DNA of 64,000 bases from Epilithonimonas zeae (GTDB lineage Bacteria > Bacteroidota > Bacteroidia > Flavobacteriales > Weeksellaceae), in assembly GCF_900141765.1 (NCBI RefSeq), contig NZ_FSRK01000002.1, positions 558,001 to 622,000 of the forward strand, read 5' to 3'. Position 1 is the first letter of the stretch. Each line of letters opens with the position of its first letter. The position numbers and the translations under genes were made by a program. The notes under the pieces are model-generated. The model saw only the letters and a program-made list of their open reading frames with translations, was not told the DNA's origin and searched no databases. Of the stretch, positions 1-9,148 are shown in pieces.

Positions 1-130
1 TATGTTTTTCTATGTAGAAGGACAGCACATCAATCAGACCTTTATGCAGAATAAATCGTTCACGGCGCCAAATTATCCTATTTATGATTTTCGATTGAAT
101 TTGGGCGTGGTTTGGTATCTTTTCCACTAA
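1..130 (+). CDS. C-terminal end of an outer-membrane beta-barrel protein (partial)
   Basis: The frame is open from the left edge of the window to the TAA at 128-130. It gives about 42 residues with alternating polar and aromatic or aliphatic residues and a final strand ending WYLFH, as expected for the last strand of an outer-membrane barrel. The ATG at position 2 is probably internal. A putative-porin family member is possible, but too little is visible to name it. Confidence 0.5.
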   Translation, partial: MFFYVEGQHINQTFMQNKSFTAPNYPIYDFRLNLGVVWYLFH

Positions 131-148
131 TTTTGTTAGAATAATTAT

Positions 149-226
149 GGTAGCTTTATCCGCCTTCCGTTCCCAATTTGTCACACTGAGCTTGTCGAAG
201 TGTCCGCTCAAGTCGGGCTGCGAGTC
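149..226 (+). repeat. Structured intergenic repeat, copy A
   Basis: Starts GGTAGCTTTATCCGCC and ends GCTCAAGTCGGGCTGCG. The core (CCGCCTTCCG, TCCCAAT, CCGCTCAAGTCGGGCTG) recurs at 4902-4996 and 50543-50636 and, inverted, at 18242-18322. The centre here is CACTGAGCTTGTCGAAGTG, an imperfect palindrome, where copy B has an A/T hairpin. It lies between the barrel gene and bshC and makes a spurious upstream extension of bshC. Confidence 0.75.
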
Positions 227-256
227 AACAACCATCAACCAACAACAGACAACCAA
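223..256 (+). repeat. CAAC-rich low-complexity leader
   Basis: The 34 bases before the bshC ATG are built almost only from CAAC/CAACA/GACA units. A similar tract lies at 38058-38096. It may be slippage-prone untranslated leader; no function can be assigned. Confidence 0.5.
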
Positions 257-1831
257 ATGACCATCGGTTTCGAAAATATAGACAGCATTCCAAAACTCGT
301 AAAAGACTTTCTTAAAAAAAATCTGGACGGATTTCAAGGAAAAGTTTTTGACTTGGAGAATTTCAAAAATCAGATTGTGGAAAAACAAAATTCCTATTCT
401 GATGACAAAAGACAAATTCTTCATAATGCGATTTTCTCTCAGAATCAAGAAGAGCAGATGTCTCCAAAACAATTAGAATTTCTCTTTTCTTTGAAAGATA
501 AAACTACTTTCACCATTACAACCGGTCATCAGCTCAACTTGTTTACAGGTCCTGTTTTCTTTGTTTATAAGATTTTGCAGACTATCAAAACAGCAGAATT
601 TCTTAAATCTAATTTTCCGGAATTCAATTTCGTTCCTGTTTTTTGGATGGCAACGGAAGACCACGATTTTGACGAAATCAACCATTTCAAAACCAAAGAA
701 CATTATTACGAAATCAAAGGAAATGCCGGTGGTGATGTTGGAAATATAAAAATCGATGAAACGTTTTTCATTCAGGAATTTGAGAAAGAATTCAAAGACA
801 ATCTCTATGGAACGGAACTGATTCTTTGGATTAAAAAAGCGTATCAAAAAGGCAAAACACATACACAAGCGATTCGATATTTGGTGAATCAATTGTTTTC
901 GGATTACGGATTACTGACAATTGATGGAAACGAAAAAGAACTGAAAAATCAGGTAAAAGATATTTTCAAAAAAGAATTATTATCGAATCAACTTTTTGAA
1001 ACAACTAAAAATCAAAGACAATTTCTGGAAGATAATTATGGCAAAGTCCAAGTCAATCCGAGAGAAATCAATCTTTTTTATTTGACGGAAACCAGAAACC
1101 GAATCGAAAAAATCAACAATGAATATTTCATTCTTGACACAGATTTAAAATTATCGGAAGAAGAGATTCTTCACGAATTGGAAAATTATCCCAAAAAATT
1201 TAGCCCGAATGCGGTTCTTCGTCCTGCTTATCAGGAAACCATTATGCCGAATCTAGCATATATTGGCGGAAATGCCGAGATTATGTATTGGATAGAATTG
1301 AAAGATTATTTCGAATCCATTAATCTGCCTTTCCCGATTTTGATTCCAAGAAATTCGATGTTGTTTTTGGAAGAAAAAACCTTTAGTAAAATTGAAAACT
1401 CAGGATTGAAAATCGAAAATTTCTTCGGGAATTTTGCAGAAGTTATCAATCAAAAAATATTAGATAACAACGAAATTAAACAACTTCTTGAACGGAAAGA
1501 ACAAGATTTGATTAATTCGTTTTCAGAAATAAAAACAAAGGCTGAACAAACGGACAAAACTTTTGCAAACCTTGTGAATGCAGAGGAAACTCGACAATTA
1601 AAATCATTCAAAAGAATGCAAAAACGTCTTTTGAAAGCTGAGAAAATAAAGCAATCTGAGAAATTTGACCAGATGCAAAATCTGTTTCTGAAAGTTCATC
1701 CCGGCGGAACCTGGCAGGAAAGAGTATTGAATTTCAGTGCGTTCTACGCGGATTTTGGAAAACAATGGATTGCCGGTAGTTATCAACAAATGGATGTTCA
1801 AAAATCGGAACTGATAATTTCTTCCATTTAA
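257..1831 (+). CDS. bshC: Bacillithiol biosynthesis cysteine-adding enzyme BshC
   Basis: BshC is the last enzyme of bacillithiol synthesis; it joins cysteine to glucosaminyl-malate in the cytoplasm. The family signatures TTGHQLNLFTGP (about residues 87-98) and PVFWMATEDHDFDE (about 132-145) are present, and a Lys/Glu-rich coiled-coil segment follows at about 400-480. The protein has 524 residues, normal for the family. I chose the ATG at 257 because the frame upstream (to 200) only translates the intergenic repeat and the CAAC leader. No other bsh gene is in the window. Confidence 0.9.
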   Translation: MTIGFENIDSIPKLVKDFLKKNLDGFQGKVFDLENFKNQIVEKQNSYSDDKRQILHNAIFSQNQEEQMSPKQLEFLFSLKDKTTFTITTGHQLNLFTGPVFFVYKILQTIKTAEFLKSNFPEFNFVPVFWMATEDHDFDEINHFKTKEHYYEIKGNAGGDVGNIKIDETFFIQEFEKEFKDNLYGTELILWIKKAYQKGKTHTQAIRYLVNQLFSDYGLLTIDGNEKELKNQVKDIFKKELLSNQLFETTKNQRQFLEDNYGKVQVNPREINLFYLTETRNRIEKINNEYFILDTDLKLSEEEILHELENYPKKFSPNAVLRPAYQETIMPNLAYIGGNAEIMYWIELKDYFESINLPFPILIPRNSMLFLEEKTFSKIENSGLKIENFFGNFAEVINQKILDNNEIKQLLERKEQDLINSFSEIKTKAEQTDKTFANLVNAEETRQLKSFKRMQKRLLKAEKIKQSEKFDQMQNLFLKVHPGGTWQERVLNFSAFYADFGKQWIAGSYQQMDVQKSELIISSI

Positions 1832-1868
1832 TCTGAAAGCATTATTTTTGTAACATTATATAAAAAGG

Positions 1869-3869
1869 ATGGTTAAAAAGATTTTCATTTTATCAGGACT
1901 TATCGGATTTTTAGGGCTTTCGGCACAGAAAACCCACACTGTTGCGCCAAAGGAAACACCTTATGGGATTTCTAAACAATATGGTATCACGATTGATGAA
2001 TTGTATCAATTGAATCCTTCCAAAAAAGAAGGTGGTCTTAAAATTGGCGATGTTATCGTTGTTTCAAAAGGAGGTAGCGGTACAAAAGCTGTACCTTCAA
2101 CGCCAACACCTGCAACTTCTGTAGCTAAAACAGGAAAAACAGGAACCATTACCTTACAGCCAAAGCAAACCATTTACGGAATTACAAAACAGTATCAGAT
2201 TTCTGAGGCAGACCTTAGAAAACTGAATCCTGAATTGGATTCTCATATGAAAATCGGTGACAAGATTACCCTGCCATTAGATAACATTCAGAAATTTGGC
2301 GGCTCTGCGCCTGCAACTGTTGTTCAAGCAACTACTACTACGACAGAAAAACCCGCTGAAGTAAAAACAGTGACTAAAACTGAAACTAATTCTTCTGACA
2401 AAGGTCTATATGTTGTTCAGGCAAAGGATAATTATTATAAAATCTCGAGACAATTCAACCTGACTCAAAAGCAGTTATTCGCTTTGAATCCGGGATTGGA
2501 AACAACAGGTTTGAAACCGGGAGAAGCGATTAGAGTTTCCGGTTCGGATTCTGCAGCAAGTTCTTCTAATTCTATCAAGGTTGAGGATAATTCTCAAAGC
2601 AATGCGACATCAGCTCCGGTCACTGAAACGACAAGGCAAACAACGGTTTCGGAGCCAACGAAAACTTCTTCATCTGTAACTTCTTCGGAAGATGATTATG
2701 TGACTTACACGGTTCAGAGTGGCGATACAATGTTCAGTATTATGAACAGATTCAATGTGACACTTGACCAATTGATTAGCCTTAATCCAAATCTTTCTGA
2801 TGGATTGAAAGCCGGGATGACTTTGAAAATTAAGAAACAAGACCCGATGTATTCTAAGAAAAGCGGTGATGTTTTGAGTGTTGTTTTGATGTTGCCTTTC
2901 GGGTACGATGCGAACGATGCGAAGTACAGAACAATGTCTATGGATTTCTTGACCGGCGCAAAATTAGCAGCTGAGAGAAATGCAACAAACGGACAAAAAT
3001 TGGACATCAAAGTTGTAGATGCTGGAAATGAAACAACTTTCAAAAATAGTCTTTCCCAGATCAATCCGGATAATACAGATTTGATTGTGGGGCCTTTTTT
3101 CAAATCAAGTGTTCTTGAAGTTCTAAGATTTGTGAATGATAAAAAAATTCCTGTAGTTGCACCTTTTGCTAATTCGGAAGACCTTTTTGATTACAGCAAT
3201 TTGATTATCATCGAAACTGAAAATTCAATTTATTCGGACAGAATCGTGAAAGAAGTTGGTCAGGTTTATCAAGACCAAAAAATCTATATTGTTGCAGATA
3301 ATTCCAAAGCAAATGCTAATGCAATTAAAGCTGGTTTGGAAAAGTCATTATCAAAACCTAATGTTGTTATCGTTAATTCTTCATCAGAGATTCAGTTGGA
3401 AAATAATATGATGACAGGACAATCGGTTCCTGTGATTGCGGTTTTAGCGGACGATGACGAATCTGCAGGTGCTGCTTTTGCTTCAAAAATTATTGCTCTT
3501 GGAAAACAGACAGAAGGCGTGAAAGCTTTCAGTATGTTTTACAGTCCAAGCTTTGAGAAGAATGTAGACGACCTTTCAAAAGCGAGTTTGGTTTATCTGA
3601 TGGATAGAAAAATCAATTACGATGGCGATTTTGAAAAAGAAATTCTTGCAGCTTACAAAGGCAAATATTGTAAAACGCCTTCAAAATATGCTGTAATTGG
3701 TTTTGATGTAATGAATGATATGCTGACAAGAGAAAACAAAAGAGGAGAAATTTTCAAGCAAATCGGTAAATCCCAAACACAACTAGCTACAAAATTCGAA
3801 TTTGTAAAAGCAAAACCAAACGGAGCATATATCAATAACGGTTACAGAGTTGTCAGATTGATGCAGTAA
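1869..3869 (+). CDS. Secreted four-LysM protein with periplasmic-binding-type C-terminal domain
   Basis: A 666-residue protein starting with a signal peptide (about 1-19, ending LSAQ). Four LysM repeats follow at roughly 20-65, 96-138, 181-225 and 277-320, joined by Ser/Thr-rich linkers. Residues about 335-660 resemble a type-1 periplasmic binding fold (DLIVGPFFKSSVLEVL, KIPVVAPFAN). LysM binds peptidoglycan, so the protein probably sits in the periplasm on the cell wall; the ligand of the C-terminal domain is unknown. An AAAAGG tract precedes the ATG, and a -7-like TATTTTTG lies at 1843-1850. It is a conserved Flavobacteriia architecture without an assigned function. Confidence 0.85.
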   Translation: MVKKIFILSGLIGFLGLSAQKTHTVAPKETPYGISKQYGITIDELYQLNPSKKEGGLKIGDVIVVSKGGSGTKAVPSTPTPATSVAKTGKTGTITLQPKQTIYGITKQYQISEADLRKLNPELDSHMKIGDKITLPLDNIQKFGGSAPATVVQATTTTTEKPAEVKTVTKTETNSSDKGLYVVQAKDNYYKISRQFNLTQKQLFALNPGLETTGLKPGEAIRVSGSDSAASSSNSIKVEDNSQSNATSAPVTETTRQTTVSEPTKTSSSVTSSEDDYVTYTVQSGDTMFSIMNRFNVTLDQLISLNPNLSDGLKAGMTLKIKKQDPMYSKKSGDVLSVVLMLPFGYDANDAKYRTMSMDFLTGAKLAAERNATNGQKLDIKVVDAGNETTFKNSLSQINPDNTDLIVGPFFKSSVLEVLRFVNDKKIPVVAPFANSEDLFDYSNLIIIETENSIYSDRIVKEVGQVYQDQKIYIVADNSKANANAIKAGLEKSLSKPNVVIVNSSSEIQLENNMMTGQSVPVIAVLADDDESAGAAFASKIIALGKQTEGVKAFSMFYSPSFEKNVDDLSKASLVYLMDRKINYDGDFEKEILAAYKGKYCKTPSKYAVIGFDVMNDMLTRENKRGEIFKQIGKSQTQLATKFEFVKAKPNGAYINNGYRVVRLMQ

Positions 3870-3912
3870 TATTGATTTGAAAATTTAAATAATAGTTAAG
3901 AAAAATTAAATG

Positions 3913-3938
3913 GATAAAACGCCGACTGGCGTTTTATC
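3913..3938 (+). terminator. Stem-loop after the LysM gene
   Basis: A perfect 11-bp stem (GATAAAACGCC / GGCGTTTTATC) with a GACT loop lies 43 bases after the LysM stop. The 3' arm is T-rich but no long T run follows, so termination is likely rather than certain. Confidence 0.55.
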
Positions 3939-4011
3939 TGTCAAAAATTAGATATAATAAATGAAACTCGAAAGAGTTCCATCTATCCTAAAAAAAATAA
4001 TAGTTAATTAG

Positions 4012-4887
4012 ATGAAAGCACTTGTATTTCCTGGGCAGGGTTCACAGTTTGTCGGGATGGGAAAAGAACTTTACGATTCCCGAAAAGACGTGAAAGACCT
4101 GATGGATTCTGCCAATGATATTCTTGGTTTTGATATTGTTTCTGTGATGTTCAATGGAACAGACGAAGACCTTAAAAAAACGAGCGTAACCCAGCCAGCT
4201 ATTTTCCTACACTCGGTTGCTGCTGTAAAAGTAGCGAACGGTTTGGGTGCAGAAATGGTTGCTGGACATTCTTTGGGCGAATTTTCCGCTTTGGTTGCCA
4301 ACGGCGTTCTATCTTTCGAAGACGGACTGAAATTAGTTTCCGAAAGAGCGCAGGCAATGCAGATGGCTTGCGATATTAATCCAAGTTCGATGGCTGCCAT
4401 CCTTGGCTTAGAAGATGTTAAAGTTGAAGAAATCTGTGCAGAAATCGAAGGCATTGTTGTTCCTGCAAATTACAACTGTCCTGGACAATTGGTAATTTCC
4501 GGAGAGACAACAGCTGTTGAAAAAGCTTGCGAAGCTTTGAAAGCGGCTGGTGCAAAAAGAGCTTTGTTGTTGCCTGTAAATGGTGCTTTTCATTCGCCAT
4601 TAATGATGCCGGCTCAAGAGAGATTGGCTGCCGCAATTGAAAAAACAAATTTCCGAAAAGCAACAATTCCTGTTTATCAGAACATCACGACAACTGCAGT
4701 TTCTGACCCGGAAGAAATCAAGAAAAATTTGATTGCTCAGCTGACTGGTCCTGTAAAATGGACTCAAAGTGTGCAGAATATGATAAAAGACGGTGCAACT
4801 AATTTTATAGAAGTCGGACCTGGAAAAACACTTCAAGGTTTGATTAAGAAAATCAATTCAGAAGTTAATGTTGCGTCTGCTATCTAA
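4012..4887 (+). CDS. fabD: Malonyl-CoA:ACP transacylase
   Basis: FabD moves malonyl from CoA to acyl carrier protein, supplying fatty-acid elongation in the cytoplasm. The 291 residues contain the family hallmarks: FPGQGSQ at 6-12, the nucleophile motif GHSLGE with Ser87, Arg112 and the catalytic His194 in GAFHSPLM. Length and domain layout are typical. It is not next to other fab genes; the flanks are a LysM protein and a GHMP kinase. A small AACTC-GAAA-GAGTT stem at 3965-3978 lies in the leader. Confidence 0.96.
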   Translation: MKALVFPGQGSQFVGMGKELYDSRKDVKDLMDSANDILGFDIVSVMFNGTDEDLKKTSVTQPAIFLHSVAAVKVANGLGAEMVAGHSLGEFSALVANGVLSFEDGLKLVSERAQAMQMACDINPSSMAAILGLEDVKVEEICAEIEGIVVPANYNCPGQLVISGETTAVEKACEALKAAGAKRALLLPVNGAFHSPLMMPAQERLAAAIEKTNFRKATIPVYQNITTTAVSDPEEIKKNLIAQLTGPVKWTQSVQNMIKDGATNFIEVGPGKTLQGLIKKINSEVNVASAI

Positions 4888-4901
4888 GAATAGAATTTTT
4901 A

Positions 4902-4996
4902 GGGCAGCTTAATCCGCCTTCCGCTCCCAATCTTTTTACTTTTTAGCAAAAAAGCAAAAAGGATTTCCGCTCAAGTCAGGCTGTATAAGATTCTAT
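4902..4996 (+). repeat. Structured intergenic repeat, copy B
   Basis: Begins GGGCAGCTTAATCCGCC, ends TCAAGTCAGGCTGTATAAG. The centre can fold as a hairpin: CTTTTTACTTTTTAGC against GCAAAAAAGCAAAAAG-type sequence. Copy C shares both ends and even the flanking TAAGATTCT. It lies between fabD and the GHMP kinase gene. Confidence 0.8.
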
Positions 4997-5026
4997 GTTT
5001 AAAATAAATTAAAAAATAATCAACAA

Positions 5027-5929
5027 ATGAGCAGGATATTTTCACCAGGCAAGTTAATGCTTACCTCAGAATATGTTGCTGTTGATGGCGCTCTTGTTCT
5101 AGCTATTCCAACGAAGCTGGGACAAGAGCTTTTTTATACAGAGAATGAAGACCAGAAGTCATTGATTTTTTGGGAAGCTTATCACCAGAATCAATTATGG
5201 TTAAAGGCTACGATTGATTATAAAAATTGGGAAATCCTTGAAACCAATGATTCCAAAGCTTCAGAATTCATTCTTAAAACGCTCAAAAATGTTCAGAATC
5301 TTTCTGATACCAAACTAAAAAGTGATACTTCTTATCACATTAAAACCAATCTTCAATTTCCTTCAGACTTTGGGTTAGGAAGCAGTTCTACCTTGATGAA
5401 TAATCTTGCAGAGTGGGCAAACATCGATGCCTTTACTCTTAACGAAATCAGTCTTGGCGGAAGTGGTTATGACGTTGCTGTTGCCAAAGAAAAATCTGCA
5501 GTTCTCTACAGCCGTTTTCCGGAAAGGACTTATCATAAAATTGATTTCAATCCGAGTTTCAAGGATGAATTAATTTTTATTCATCTCAATCAAAAGCAAG
5601 ATACGAGAGAAGGAATTTCTCATTACAAGTCTAAGCCAACTTCAACGGGATTAATCAATGACTATTCTAAATTAACCAAAATGATTGTCAACAGTCAGAA
5701 TTTGGAAGAATTTTCAGAATTAATGACAATTCACGAGCAAAAAATGTCCGATTTTCTCGAAATCCCAACTGTGAAAGAAAAATATTTCCAAAATTGCCCG
5801 AGCTTTGTCAAAAGTTTGGGAGCTTGGGGTGGAGATTTCGTTCTTGCGTCCAAATTTGGAGATTATGAAAGCTATTTCAAAAAGCAAGGTTTCTACAGAA
5901 TATTCTCTTGGTCAGATTTAATTAATTGA
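5027..5929 (+). CDS. GYDIA-type GHMP kinase
   Basis: A 300-residue small-molecule kinase of the GHMP superfamily. The start shows the substrate-side segment SPGKLMLTSEYVAVDGA (6-22), the ATP loop is GLGSSSTLMN (about 117-126), and the GGSGYDVAVAK segment near 148-158 corresponds to the GYDIA signature of a Bacteroidota-specific family. These bacteria use the mevalonate route to isoprenoids, so a mevalonate-type substrate is reasonable, but this is an inference. A weak hairpin AACTGA/TCAGTT follows at 5957-5974. Confidence 0.8.
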   Translation: MSRIFSPGKLMLTSEYVAVDGALVLAIPTKLGQELFYTENEDQKSLIFWEAYHQNQLWLKATIDYKNWEILETNDSKASEFILKTLKNVQNLSDTKLKSDTSYHIKTNLQFPSDFGLGSSSTLMNNLAEWANIDAFTLNEISLGGSGYDVAVAKEKSAVLYSRFPERTYHKIDFNPSFKDELIFIHLNQKQDTREGISHYKSKPTSTGLINDYSKLTKMIVNSQNLEEFSELMTIHEQKMSDFLEIPTVKEKYFQNCPSFVKSLGAWGGDFVLASKFGDYESYFKKQGFYRIFSWSDLIN

Positions 5930-5984
5930 TTATTAATTAATTATAAATTTTATTTTAACTGATGAATGTCAGTTTATAAAAACT

Positions 5985-6013
5985 TTGATAATTCGCTGAT
6001 ATTTTTACATTTG
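5985..6013 (+). promoter_or_regulatory. Promoter of pckA (-33/-7 of Bacteroidota type)
   Basis: TTG at 5985-5987 and TACATTTG at 6006-6013, separated by 18 bases. This matches the Bacteroidota consensus TTG / TAnnTTTG. The predicted start of transcription lies about 30 bases before the pckA ATG. Confidence 0.7.
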
Positions 6014-6047
6014 TCGCAACACCTTTAATCTTCAAAAAAAATTAAAA

Positions 6048-7661
6048 ATGGACAAGTTAAAATCTTATCTTGAACACCAAGGTATTCTCAATCCGAAAGA
6101 GATCATCCACAATCCTACTTACGAAGAAATTTTCCAGGCAGAAATGGACCCGAACAATTCCGGATTTGCTAAAGGCGTTTTGACAAAGTCGGGGGCTGTG
6201 GCTGTAAAAACCGGAATTTTTACCGGCAGGTCTCCAAAAGACAGATATATTGTAAAAGACAATATCACTCGGGATACGATTTGGTGGGACGGAAACATCA
6301 ATCGTCCAACCACAGTCGAAGTTTTTGATGAGTTAAAAGACATCGTAACCAAAGACCTTTCTGGCGACAGAATCTATGTTATCGATACATTTTGTGGTTC
6401 TAACGAAGACACGAGATTGAAAGTAAGGTTCGTGACAAAAGTGGCTTGGCAAGCTCATTTTGTGATGAATATGTTCATTCGTCCTTCTCATTATGACCTT
6501 CAAAATTATGGCGATCCGGATTTTGTAGTCATCAATTCTTCCGAATCTGTCAATCCAAATTGGGAACAACACGGACTTAATTCTGAAGTGTTTGTAATGT
6601 TCGATTTGACCAAGAAAATGCAGATCATCGGTGGAACTTGGTATGGCGGAGAAATGAAGAAAGGAATGTTCGCGATAATGAATTATTACCTTCCATTGAA
6701 AGGAATGGCTTCTATGCATTGTTCCGCAAACGTAGGCGAGGACGGCGATGTAGCAGTTTTCTTCGGACTTTCCGGAACTGGGAAAACAACGCTTTCTGCT
6801 GACCCGAAACGCTATTTGATTGGTGATGATGAGCACGGTTGGGATAACAACGGTGTTTTCAATTACGAAGGTGGTTGCTATGCAAAAGTGATTGACCTTA
6901 GTAAAGAAAAAGAACCGGATATTTACGGCGCAATCAGAAGAGATGCGTTGTTGGAAAATGTGGTTACGGATGACGAAGGTAATGTAGATTACACCGACGG
7001 CTCGATTACGGAAAATACAAGGGTTTCCTATCCAATTTATCATATCAGCAAAATTGTTTTGCCTTCCAAAGCTGGTCATGCGAGTAAAATCATTTATTTG
7101 TCGGCTGACGCATTCGGGGTTTTGCCTCCGGTTTCTATCCTGACAGACCAACAGGCGCAATATCATTTCCTTTGCGGATATACATCAAAATTAGCAGGAA
7201 CAGAACGCGGTATCACAGAACCGACACCTTCTTTTTCACCGGCATTTGGAGAAGCATTTTTGACATTGCATCCAACAATGTATTCCAAAACGTTGATTGG
7301 AAAAATGAAGGAGCACGGCGCGAAAGCTTATTTGGTAAATACAGGCTGGAACGGAACTGGAAAGAGAATTTCTCTCAAAGATACCAGAGCGATTATCGAT
7401 GCTATTATTGATGGAAGCATTGATAAAGCTGATACGAATAAAGTTCCAGTAATGAATTTGGAATTCCCTGTTGCATTACCAAATGTTTCCGAAAACATTC
7501 TTGACCCAAGAGATACGTATGAGAATAATTCTGATTGGGAAGCTAAAGCTAAAGATTTGGCTGCAAGATATATTAAGTATTTTGAGCAGTTTACAGATAA
7601 TGATGAAGCTCTGGAGTTGGTTTCTTCGGGACCGATTTTGTCAGAAGTTCATCAGGACTAA
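6048..7661 (+). CDS. pckA: Phosphoenolpyruvate carboxykinase (ATP)
   Basis: This enzyme converts oxaloacetate and ATP to phosphoenolpyruvate, CO2 and ADP, the entry step of gluconeogenesis. The 537 residues include [14 protein letters not shown] (about 58-71), the kinase loop [16 protein letters not shown] from about residue 240, and the downstream metal-site segment IGDDEHGW. The length is that of the ATP-dependent type. It is a single-gene unit with its own promoter and a strong terminator. Confidence 0.97.
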   Translation: MDKLKSYLEHQGILNPKEIIHNPTYEEIFQAEMDPNNSGFAKGVLTKSGAVAVKTGIFTGRSPKDRYIVKDNITRDTIWWDGNINRPTTVEVFDELKDIVTKDLSGDRIYVIDTFCGSNEDTRLKVRFVTKVAWQAHFVMNMFIRPSHYDLQNYGDPDFVVINSSESVNPNWEQHGLNSEVFVMFDLTKKMQIIGGTWYGGEMKKGMFAIMNYYLPLKGMASMHCSANVGEDGDVAVFFGLSGTGKTTLSADPKRYLIGDDEHGWDNNGVFNYEGGCYAKVIDLSKEKEPDIYGAIRRDALLENVVTDDEGNVDYTDGSITENTRVSYPIYHISKIVLPSKAGHASKIIYLSADAFGVLPPVSILTDQQAQYHFLCGYTSKLAGTERGITEPTPSFSPAFGEAFLTLHPTMYSKTLIGKMKEHGAKAYLVNTGWNGTGKRISLKDTRAIIDAIIDGSIDKADTNKVPVMNLEFPVALPNVSENILDPRDTYENNSDWEAKAKDLAARYIKYFEQFTDNDEALELVSSGPILSEVHQD

Positions 7662-7667
7662 AAATAG

Positions 7668-7698
7668 AAACGCTTCCAATTTTGGAAGCGTTTTTTTA
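7668..7698. terminator. Terminator between pckA and the convergent gene
   Basis: Stem AAACGCTTCCA / TGGAAGCGTTT with loop ATTT and a run of seven T. It ends pckA and is A-rich on the other side, so it can also serve the minus-strand gene that ends at 7696. Confidence 0.85.
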
Positions 7699-8451
7699 TT
7701 GTATTAATTTTCCGTCTTGTTGTAGGATAACTTTATTGTTTTGTTCAACGGTCAAATCGATTTCCGGTGCATCTTTTTCGCCAATAATTCCTCTGTAAAT
7801 AATGTAACTGAACTCGCCTTTTTTGAAAGTAATTGTATGATTACCGCCGCTTCCTTCCATTCTGATCTCGCCATTAGTCAGAATCAAATCGGGTTTTGTA
7901 GATTCTTTTTTACCTAATTTCCAAGAAGCATAACGGTATTTTCCATTGCTCAGTTCATCAATTCTAATCAAATAACTTTTAGTGGTCATTTTATAAACTG
8001 GCGATTTATATTGTCTCAAAGTGGAAAATAGATTTTTCTTTTCGTTAATAATAATGTTGTTCTTTTGATTTGTTTCGAATGGACTCTGGTAATTTAATGC
8101 TGTAATTCTTCCTTCTGTATCAATCCAAAAATCTCCATTATCAAGCATTATTCCTCGCCAGCCGACTTCTGACCATTGTTCTATTTTCGAATTTGAAATT
8201 TTATTAATGATTTTCGAATCAAAAATCTGATTGAATCTCTTCTTGAAATCAGACTCGTTTTTAACATCAGGAATTGGATATTCTCTGCTCAGAGGATAAT
8301 TAACAATTTTAGAAATTCCGTCAATATTTTTAGTCTGAAATAACTTAATTACTTTCTGAATATTCTCGTTTTTAGTTTTATCCAGCTTTTCGTTTTGAGA
8401 AAATACAACACTGGAAATTAATAAAAAGAAAAATAAAATCTTGTATTTCAT
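7696..8451 (-). CDS. Secreted protein of unknown function
   Basis: 251 residues with a clear signal peptide (about 1-19, ending VVFSQ). I do not recognise the family. The first part has a helical region followed by WSEVGWRGIMLDNGDFWID, which reads like a nuclear-transport-factor-2-type fold. The second half is strand-rich, with GEIRMEGSGGNHTITFKKGEFSYI. It lies 13 bases downstream of the MBL hydrolase gene on the same strand and may be cotranscribed with it. Its end overlaps the pckA terminator. Confidence 0.7.
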   Translation of the reverse strand: MKYKILFFFLLISSVVFSQNEKLDKTKNENIQKVIKLFQTKNIDGISKIVNYPLSREYPIPDVKNESDFKKRFNQIFDSKIINKISNSKIEQWSEVGWRGIMLDNGDFWIDTEGRITALNYQSPFETNQKNNIIINEKKNLFSTLRQYKSPVYKMTTKSYLIRIDELSNGKYRYASWKLGKKESTKPDLILTNGEIRMEGSGGNHTITFKKGEFSYIIYRGIIGEKDAPEIDLTVEQNNKVILQQDGKLIQ

Positions 8452-8464
8452 TACAAATCAGTTT

Positions 8465-9103
8465 TTATTTAAGGAAAGGATTATGTTCTTTTTCAAAACC
8501 AATTGATGTTGGTTCTCCGTGACCACTGTAAACTTTGGTATTTTCTGGCAAAGTCAACAATTTATTTTTAATACTTGAAATTAATTGGTCATAATCGCCT
8601 TTGTGAAGGTCGGTTCTCCCAATGCTCATCATAAAAAGTGCATCACCTGAAATTACAAATCCATTTTCCTGATTATAAAAAGCCACACTTCCAGGCGAAT
8701 GTCCAGGAACGTCGTAGATTTCAACGGTTTCTAAACCTAAGTTTAATTTTTCTCCTTCTTTAATATGCTGAATTTCCCCTCTGAAAGCAGGAAAGAAAAA
8801 ACCATAATTTTTAGCTGTAAATGAAGCGCGGTCAAGAATTTCCATCTCATCAGAATGAATCAAAACCGGAACATCAAAAGTATCATAAGCCCATTGTAAG
8901 CCAATAATATGGTCAATGTGAGCGTGCGTCAACAAAATATTTTTGATTTTAAGTTCATTTGCTTTGATGAAGCTGTGCAAAGTTTCGGTTTCAGCTTCGG
9001 GCATATTTCCCGGATCTATAAGAAAAGCTTCCTTTTCATCGTTATAAATGATGTATGTATTCTCAGAAAACGGATTAAATGCAAAGGATTTTACGTGCAA
9101 CAT
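8465..9103 (-). CDS. MBL-fold metallo-hydrolase (glyoxalase II-like)
   Basis: A metallo-beta-lactamase-fold hydrolase of 212 residues. The dinuclear metal motif THAHIDH (about 70-76) is followed by VPGHSPGS, SGDALFMMSIGR and the last ligand in YSGHGEPTS. The short one-domain form resembles hydroxyacylglutathione hydrolases; as the organism makes bacillithiol rather than glutathione, the thiol substrate is uncertain. I chose the ATG at 9103 rather than 9136 because homologues start at this MLHVKSF-type segment and AAAAAGA lies just upstream. It is divergent from the type IX plug gene. Confidence 0.85.
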   Translation of the reverse strand: MLHVKSFAFNPFSENTYIIYNDEKEAFLIDPGNMPEAETETLHSFIKANELKIKNILLTHAHIDHIIGLQWAYDTFDVPVLIHSDEMEILDRASFTAKNYGFFFPAFRGEIQHIKEGEKLNLGLETVEIYDVPGHSPGSVAFYNQENGFVISGDALFMMSIGRTDLHKGDYDQLISSIKNKLLTLPENTKVYSGHGEPTSIGFEKEHNPFLK

Positions 9104-9148
9104 TCTTTTTAATTTAGATGTAAAAATATAAAACATTAACTTAGCAAG

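Noticed and set aside
191-209. CTTGTCGAAGTG palindrome as a regulator site for bshC
   Set aside because: The same core recurs inside repeat copy D next to unrelated genes, so it belongs to the repeat.
200-256. N-terminal extension of bshC
   Set aside because: It only translates intergenic repeat copy A and the CAAC leader; homologues start near MTIGFENI.
6333-7166. Long minus-strand open frame (277 codons) opposite pckA
   Set aside because: pckA is certain from its motifs; the reverse frame has no recognisable domain and is a by-product of its codon pattern.
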